In this document: piece by piece, positions 58,743-64,000 of the stretch
How positions within the stretch are numbered: the stretch's first letter is position 1
Layout: each line of letters starts with the position of its first letter
NCBI GenBank assembly: GCA_032718475.1
Contig: JAUCBJ010007926.1
Coordinates: 92,761-156,760 of the forward strand
Direction of reading: 5' to 3'
Origin: Nemertoderma westbladi
Taxonomy: Eukaryota; Xenacoelomorpha; Nemertodermatida; Nemertodermatidae
Length of the DNA: 64,000 bases
Made by a program: the position numbers and the translations under genes
Notes under the pieces: model-generated
What the model was told of the DNA's origin: nothing
Seen by the model: the letters and a program-made list of their open reading frames with translations, nothing else
Database searches by the model: none

Positions 58743-59682
58743 ATGAGTCAAGAAAGAGAGACGACACCGCCGCGGACCCCGGACGATGATAAAGACCTAA
58801 CGATCCGCGAGGCCGCGACATGACGGTACCGACCCACGACGCCGGATTCGTCGACCACAGGCGATCCGGCAATCCAAACCGAGGGGGGCCGTCTACAATG
58901 AGAGGACGAGTCGAGAGAGGAGAGAGACGAGTCAACACACAGCGGCGATCGACGTGCCGATGTAGCCGGCCAGCAGCAGGCCAGGGCGACGGACGGCCCA
59001 CCGGAACGGCGACGGTGGGGCTGCCGGTACGACGCCGGACACAGAGTGATAGAGGAGACGTCGGCAACGAGGACGTCGGGGTCAGCGACCGGCTCCGACG
59101 AGCCTACGCCGCGACCCGGAAACAGCTAAGAGAAGCCAAAGGAGGGGCCAAGATAGACGAGGTGAAGTTAAAGAAGCGGCTAGGTGAGTCGAACAAACAT
59201 TTTGATTACTTAGTGCACTTTGGGCAGGGAGAACTAGCCGACGAGAGAGCGAGAGGGGTTGCCAGCGAACTGTTTGAACTGTGGGAATGTAGGGGTATGG
59301 AACCTAGCGTAGTTTACGTAGGGCCATACTTAGTCGATGCCCAGGGAATAAAATTGGTGGGTTGGAGGAGACCGCAGGAGAGGGAATCCGAGGTTAACCC
59401 CGAGGATTTGGTCTCGTCGGTCGGCGAAAATTCCGGGAGGCGGGGGAAAGTTAGTAGGACGGGAAGGCGACGGGAGTCCGTCGCGACCGATAAGTCTGCT
59501 ACATCCTCCGCGAAAGAAAGACGGGTGCGGGAAATAGATCTGGCGTGCCAGCTCAATCTGGCGGCGCTAGACCAGAGAGAACCAGAGAGACAGTTAGAGG
59601 AAGGGAGTGCGTTATTAGAAAAGAGGAAAGAACTGGTTAGAGAGAACAGGGAGAGGGCCGAGAAGGTCGCGAGAAGCTTTAA
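58743..59682 (+). pseudogene. gag: Element 5 gag, N-terminal part, frame-broken
   Basis: The ATG at 58743 (MSQERETTPPRTPD) matches element 1. The frame has TGA at 58821-58823 and 58899-58901; at the first, element 1 has Arg. A shift near 58980 moves reading into the frame that then stays open to the insertion: GRPTGTATVGLPVRRRT, NEDVGVSDRLRRAY, then the conserved domain (GESNKHF, VVYVGPYLVDAQGIKL, KERRVREIDLA). The frame runs into the piggyBac-like element after EKVARSF. The conserved domain makes it an informative partner to 6212-6703. Confidence 0.8.
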
Positions 59683-61236
59683 CCCTATTAGTACCGGGCT
59701 ATAAAATGTTGTACAAATACCGGGAGGGGGTCATATTGACCCCCCCCTCTAAAATCTACAAATATTTACGAAAACGTCTGATTTTTTGTTTGTACGTAGG
59801 TATCACTTGTCTGGATCCGACCGAAAAAAAAAATTTTCGAAAAAATGTACTGGGGTGGTTATATTGCAGCACCAAAATTACAAGTAGTGCACAATTTTCA
59901 CAAAATTTGAAAGTTACATTTTCGGCTAATTATTTTTCAATACAGGTTTTTTGGGGTGCAAAATACATTGGAAAATATTTAAAAATGATATGATTACTAT
60001 AAATGGCTGTTTAGTCCTCTCTGCGTAGGAAAAAAATGAAAAAAACAAGTAACCAGCACTTTTCAGTTAGAACACAAAATTTTTAATTCACTTATACGAT
60101 GCTATAAATTCACATTTTCAGGTTTTCGAGGGCGCTGATTCTAATGGAATACATTTCTAATATGCCAGATCATTGCTACTTGTATTTTTCGGCGTAATTT
60201 AGCAAATTTTGGTGCTAGCACCAAATTTCGTACCCATCACCAAAAAGTACAAGTTTGCGATGTCCAGTGCTGTTTTTATTGATTCCATCGGATTCAGGAC
60301 CCTCATAAACCCGTATAACGCAAGAAACAAGGTGATACTATCTACTTATCAATTTGCATATTTTCCAAAATTTGGTGCTGGCACAACAATTTTCACCCAC
60401 CGGCGAAAAATACAAGTTTGAGAACTCTTATGAAATTTTTACTGATTCCATTGAATTCAGAACCATCACAAACCCGTATAACGCAAGAAACAAGGTGACA
60501 CAATCAATTGATATATTTGATGGTTTTCAAAATTTGGTGCTAGCACCACATTTTGCACCCACATCCGAAAAATACAAGTTTGAGATGTCTAGTTCGATAA
60601 TTATATTTTCCATTGAATTCAGAACAGCCATAAACCTCTAAAACGCAAGAAATAAATTGTCACAAGCAATTTTATATATTGAATGGATTTTCAAAATTTC
60701 GTGCTAGCACCAAAATTAGCACACAGCACCGAAAAATACAAGTTTGATACGCTTGGTTCAACTCGTATATATTTCATCGAATCCAGAACCTCAAAAAACC
60801 CCAATTGCGTAAAAAACAAGTTTCAAACAATCAATTTACAAAATTGACTTATTTCAAAATTTGGTGCTGGCACCAAAATTTGGCACCCATCGAAAAAAAC
60901 AAGTTTGAAATTTCTAAATCAATTTATATGAATTCCATCCAATTTCTAACACCAAAAAACCGGTGTAAATCAAAAATAGAGATGTTACAATTCATATTTA
61001 ATGAAATGTAATTTTCAAAAAACGTCTCAAAAAAAGTGCCAAAAGTAGGGTTAAAAAATGGTGCTATAACTCGAAAAGTACCCAATATTTTTGAAAACGG
61101 TTTTCACTACCATGAAGACAATAGATTTTTAGGAAAAGTCATAAAATTTCAGATTCCCAACTGCGTTTGTTTCAGAATTATAATAAAAAAACCACGGGGG
61201 GGGTCATATTGACCCCCCCCCCCGGGTTTAATAGGG
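59683..61236. mobile_element. piggyBac-like non-autonomous element, copy 2
   Basis: The 1554-bp element is flanked by TTAA at 59679-59682 and 61237-61240. Removing it with one TTAA restores the gag reading EKVARSFKECEEI, as in element 1, so the insertion is clean and later than gag. Termini and subterminal G-run/TCATATTGA/C-run palindromes equal those of copy 1. No transposase is encoded, so mobility depended on an autonomous relative. Confidence 0.9.
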
Positions 61237-61240
61237 TTAA

Positions 61241-61592
61241 GGAGTGCGAGGAAATAGGGAGGATAGAAAGGAAGGAGCAAGAAGAGTGCGAGGCGGCGAG
61301 TGAGGCGAGAGAGCAGAATAGACGTGAAGAGCGTGAGGCGAGAGAGCAGAGTGAACGTGCGAGAGAGCAGAGTGAACGTGCGAGAGAGCAGAGTGAACGT
61401 GCGAGAGAGCGGAATGAACGTAAAGAGCGCGAGGCGAGGGCGGAAGGTGAGCGAAGAGAGCGCGAGGCGAGACAACTCAAGAGGGTTGCGAGAGAGGCGG
61501 AATTAGCCGATCAGAGTGCGCGGGAGGATCTAGAGAGAGAGGCAACGGGGAAGCGTGTGCAGGATGATTTACATGCCCGCCTAAGGGGTAGG
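61241..61592 (+). pseudogene. gag: Element 5 gag coiled coil, continuation
   Basis: The frame continues KECEEIGRIERKEQEE into a Glu/Arg coiled coil. A 21-bp unit (encoding ERAREQS) is tandemly repeated about four times at 61335-61415, so coil length varies by repeat number. It ends where the foldback element starts. Confidence 0.8.
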
Positions 61593-64000
61593 GTGGAGTG
61601 AAAAAAATTTTTTTCGTTACTTTTAAGGGAAGCACTATTTTTCTGATGCCAAATCGGTCTAAACTAACATTGCAAAAAAAAATTTTTGATTTTGAAAAAT
61701 TCTAAGCGGGCCTCACGACACGTGAAAATTTCAAATTTTTGGGAAGGCAATGCCAGTTTTGAAATTCTTAGATATTTTGTATTTTTTATAAAAGTTAAGG
61801 AAGATGCAAATATTTAATGTCAAATAGGTTGGAAATAAACACAAAATGTGAAATTGTGATTTTCATATAAATCTACCCCAGCCTCATGGCCTTTAAAATT
61901 TGGCAAAATTTGCCAAATTTAGCCCTAAAAATACAGCAAACCTACTTCGTAGTCTGTATAGTTGAAATCGATTTACTGTGATTTGGAGTTCTTCCTGAGT
62001 GAAAACCAAGTCCCCTGATTTGATCACATCTATATTTCAATACTAGAAACCCAGCTAGCTGGCTGTGAATTTGCCTTTGGATCCAATTCGCAATAAGTAT
62101 ATTATAAACAACAGTAGGCCTAGGTCTAGGAAGAAGGGTAATTCTAAATTAGGAAAACACTAGTAAAACACTAGAAAAACATATGAAAAACACTGTAAAG
62201 CACCCGGAAAACATTAATATTATTGATCAACAGGAAATTTAATACATCGATTACACTGAATTGGTAATCTTAAATGTACTCCTCGCATAGCACACGTTAA
62301 GTAATCTCCGTAAAACATAGGGAAAACACTATAAACCCTCTGGACAACAGTGCAATTTTACCTATATTTCGCTAGAAAGCGGGGTAGCTCAATTGGCTGA
62401 GCGCCAGGCCTGGAATCGATTGGTTGTAGGTTCAGCCCCACCACCACTCAGCCGCCTTTCATCCACTGGGGTCGATAAATTGAGTACCAGTTAAATAACT
62501 GGGAGCAAATCTTGGGATAATAGTAGCGCCCACCCATACCCTCGGTAGCATCTATCGAAAGAGGTCCCTTCTTGTCACCTCAACTGTTTGCTTGATATGC
62601 TGCTAATAATACTAGGTGAAATAAGAAATCAATCAGCATGCAGTTCAGCACTATCCTTGTTTTACTGGTCAGCCAGTAGTACCAGTATTGCTGTAGTCTG
62701 GTATTACATAGTGTATTCCAGTATTGTTAGTGTTAGATCAATTCATCTGCTAAATATTGGCAGTTGAAGTGCAGAAGTTGTGGTATTTATTATAAAGGAT
62801 ACCAGTCATACCAGAAAACCGAACTGACTAGAAAATCATGTGTGATGTGTTCTAGATCTTGCATCTGCGCTTCTAGCCACACTGGTATGCCACTTCACTG
62901 CAGTATCTCTGTACGTAGGATCTAACTATGGCCCTCTTGCTGTCTTAATATTAAATACCGCAACATCTGCACTTTAACTGTTCAACATTTAGCCGATGAC
63001 AAGATCCAACACTAACAATACTTGAATACTGGAATACACTAATACCAGAATACACCATTAATGTGTCTCTATACCGACTGACCAGTAAAACTGTTGAAAT
63101 GCATGCTGATTGGTTACTGTTCCTTGGTTGCCGGGCAACAATGATTTCTGTGTAGTATTAGACACTTTCAACTTATTTTTTAGCAGCATATTAGGTAAAA
63201 TTTCATGCTATTTAATGCCAATCATTTTTTCACTTTTTTCTGGACAGTTTATAGTTGTCCCTATGTTTTACGTAAATTACTTAATGGTGTGCTATGCGAG
63301 GAGTACATTTAAGATTACCAATTTAGTGTAATACGTGTACATATTAAATTTCCTGTTGATCAATATGTTTACTTTTTCCGGGTGCATTACAGTGTTTTTT
63401 CATCTGTTTTTCTAGTGCTTTACTGTTTTACTAGTGTTTTCCTAATTTAGAATTATCCTTCTTCCTATACCTACTGTTGTTTATAATATACTGTACGTAT
63501 TGGGAATTTGATCCAAATGTAAATTCACATCCAGCAAGCTGGGTTTCTAGTATTGAAATATAGTTGTAATCAAATCAGGGGACTTGGTTTTCACTCAGGA
63601 AGAACTCTAAACCACAGTAAATTGATTTCAACTATAGAGACTACGAAGTAGGTTTGCTGTATTTTGAGGGTGAAATTTGGCAAATTTTGCAAAATTTTAA
63701 AGGCCATGAGGCTGGGGTAGATTTATATGAAAATCACAATTTCACATTTTGTGTTTATTTCCAACCTATTTGACATTAAATATTTGCATCTTCCTTAACT
63801 TTTATCAAAAATACAAAATATCTGGGATTTTCAAAACTGGCATTGCCTTCTCAAAAGTTTGAAATTTTCAGGTGTCGTGAGGCCCGCTTAGAATTTTTCG
63901 AAATCAAAAATTTTTTTTTGCAAAGTTAGTTTAGACCGATTTGGCATCAGAAAAATAGTGCTTCCCTTAAAAATAAAGAAAAAATTTTTTTTCACTCCAC
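61593..64000. mobile_element. Foldback element with inverted arms of about 1 kb
   Basis: The left end GTGGAGTGAAAAAAATTTTT is mirrored by AAATTTTTTTTCACTCCAC at the window end. Arm complementarity is traceable by eye through 61620-62345 against 63236-63980 and again 62634-62800 against 62955-63112. No long coding frame exists. The left arm is longer because a SINE and flanks were added. The right end coincides with the last base of the window, so the target duplication cannot be checked. Confidence 0.85.
62379..62605 (+). mobile_element. tRNA-derived SINE
   Basis: The head has a tRNA-like A box (TAGCTCAATTGGCTGAGCGC) and B box (GGTTCAGCCCC) with suitable spacing. The body has GGGTCGATAAATTGAGTACC, a phrase I associate with SINE families of several invertebrates, notably cephalopods. 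It sits in the left arm of the foldback element with no counterpart in the right arm, so it inserted later. The 3' end is uncertain. Confidence 0.75.

Larger units (their letters stand above)
58115..61592 (+). mobile_element. BEL/Pao element 5, 5' part, with nested insertion
   Basis: LTR, leader and gag are present on the plus strand. A piggyBac-like element interrupts gag at 59683-61236, with a clean TTAA duplication. The foldback element cuts gag at 61593, and the rest of the element lies outside the window, if it exists. Confidence 0.85.

Overview
This is eukaryotic nuclear DNA, almost certainly from an invertebrate animal; I cannot resolve the phylum. The window is a nest of transposable elements with very little host sequence: BEL/Pao LTR retrotransposons, three non-LTR retrotransposon lineages, non-autonomous piggyBac-like elements, a tRNA-derived SINE, foldback elements and simple repeats. 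The only convincing host piece is one EGF-domain exon with GT/AG borders at 19069-19179. There is no bacterial operon structure, ribosome binding site, CRISPR array or rRNA.

Layout. 1-1310: long repeat R1 (copy a), a likely LTR fragment. 1810-7904: BEL/Pao element 1 (minus), with 5' LTR 7361-7904. 7905-8838: copy 1 of an RTE-like LINE ('LINE A'). 8839-10400: piggyBac-like element, copy 1. 10405-18425: BEL/Pao element 2 (plus), split by a 3.7-kb LINE A copy (10617-14331) with a 20-bp target duplication; it ends with polymerase genes, tandem repeats, a fragment of a novel gene and a 3' LTR. 18432-18740: another novel-gene fragment. 19069-19179: EGF exon. 20865-26280: LINEs C, A and B, nested. 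26296-26862: GTAC-rich tandem array plus hairpin. 27048-28774: novel gene pair, family B (minus). 28775-45861: segment bracketed by two 239-bp direct repeats that differ at 2 positions; it holds a well-preserved BEL/Pao gag-pol (34039-42374) and, downstream of the integrase, novel gene pair family A (29708-33225). 45862-54290: BEL/Pao element 4 (minus), its leader and R1 copy b. 55565-58114: inverted-repeat unit. 58115-61592: BEL/Pao element 5 (plus), interrupted by piggyBac-like copy 2. 61593-64000: 2.4-kb foldback element carrying a SINE.

Most unusual content. (1) A two-gene cassette occurs downstream of BEL/Pao integrase genes: a large protein of unknown function, then a protein with three CCHC zinc knuckles in the -1 frame or after an in-frame UGA. 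Five full or partial copies are present in two families (A and B). (2) Short palindromes are scattered through each large element. P1 (consensus CCAAACCCGCGGGTTTGG) occurs eight times, only inside 28775-45861. P2 (GGTAGGCTCGCAAGCCTTCC) occurs five times, only inside element 4. Both fall in all three reading frames of the genes, so they are DNA- or RNA-level signals and not protein motifs. (3) Retroelement reading frames are repeatedly broken by UGA, and at two sites the homologous element has arginine there.

The gag-pol genes follow BEL/Pao logic: capsid and zinc-knuckle proteins package the RNA, the aspartic protease matures the polyprotein, reverse transcriptase/RNase H copies it, and the integrase inserts it. 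Element 3 retains the visible catalytic residues. Elements 1, 2, 4 and 5 are visibly decayed. Coordinates of repeat edges were judged by eye and may be off by a few bases.
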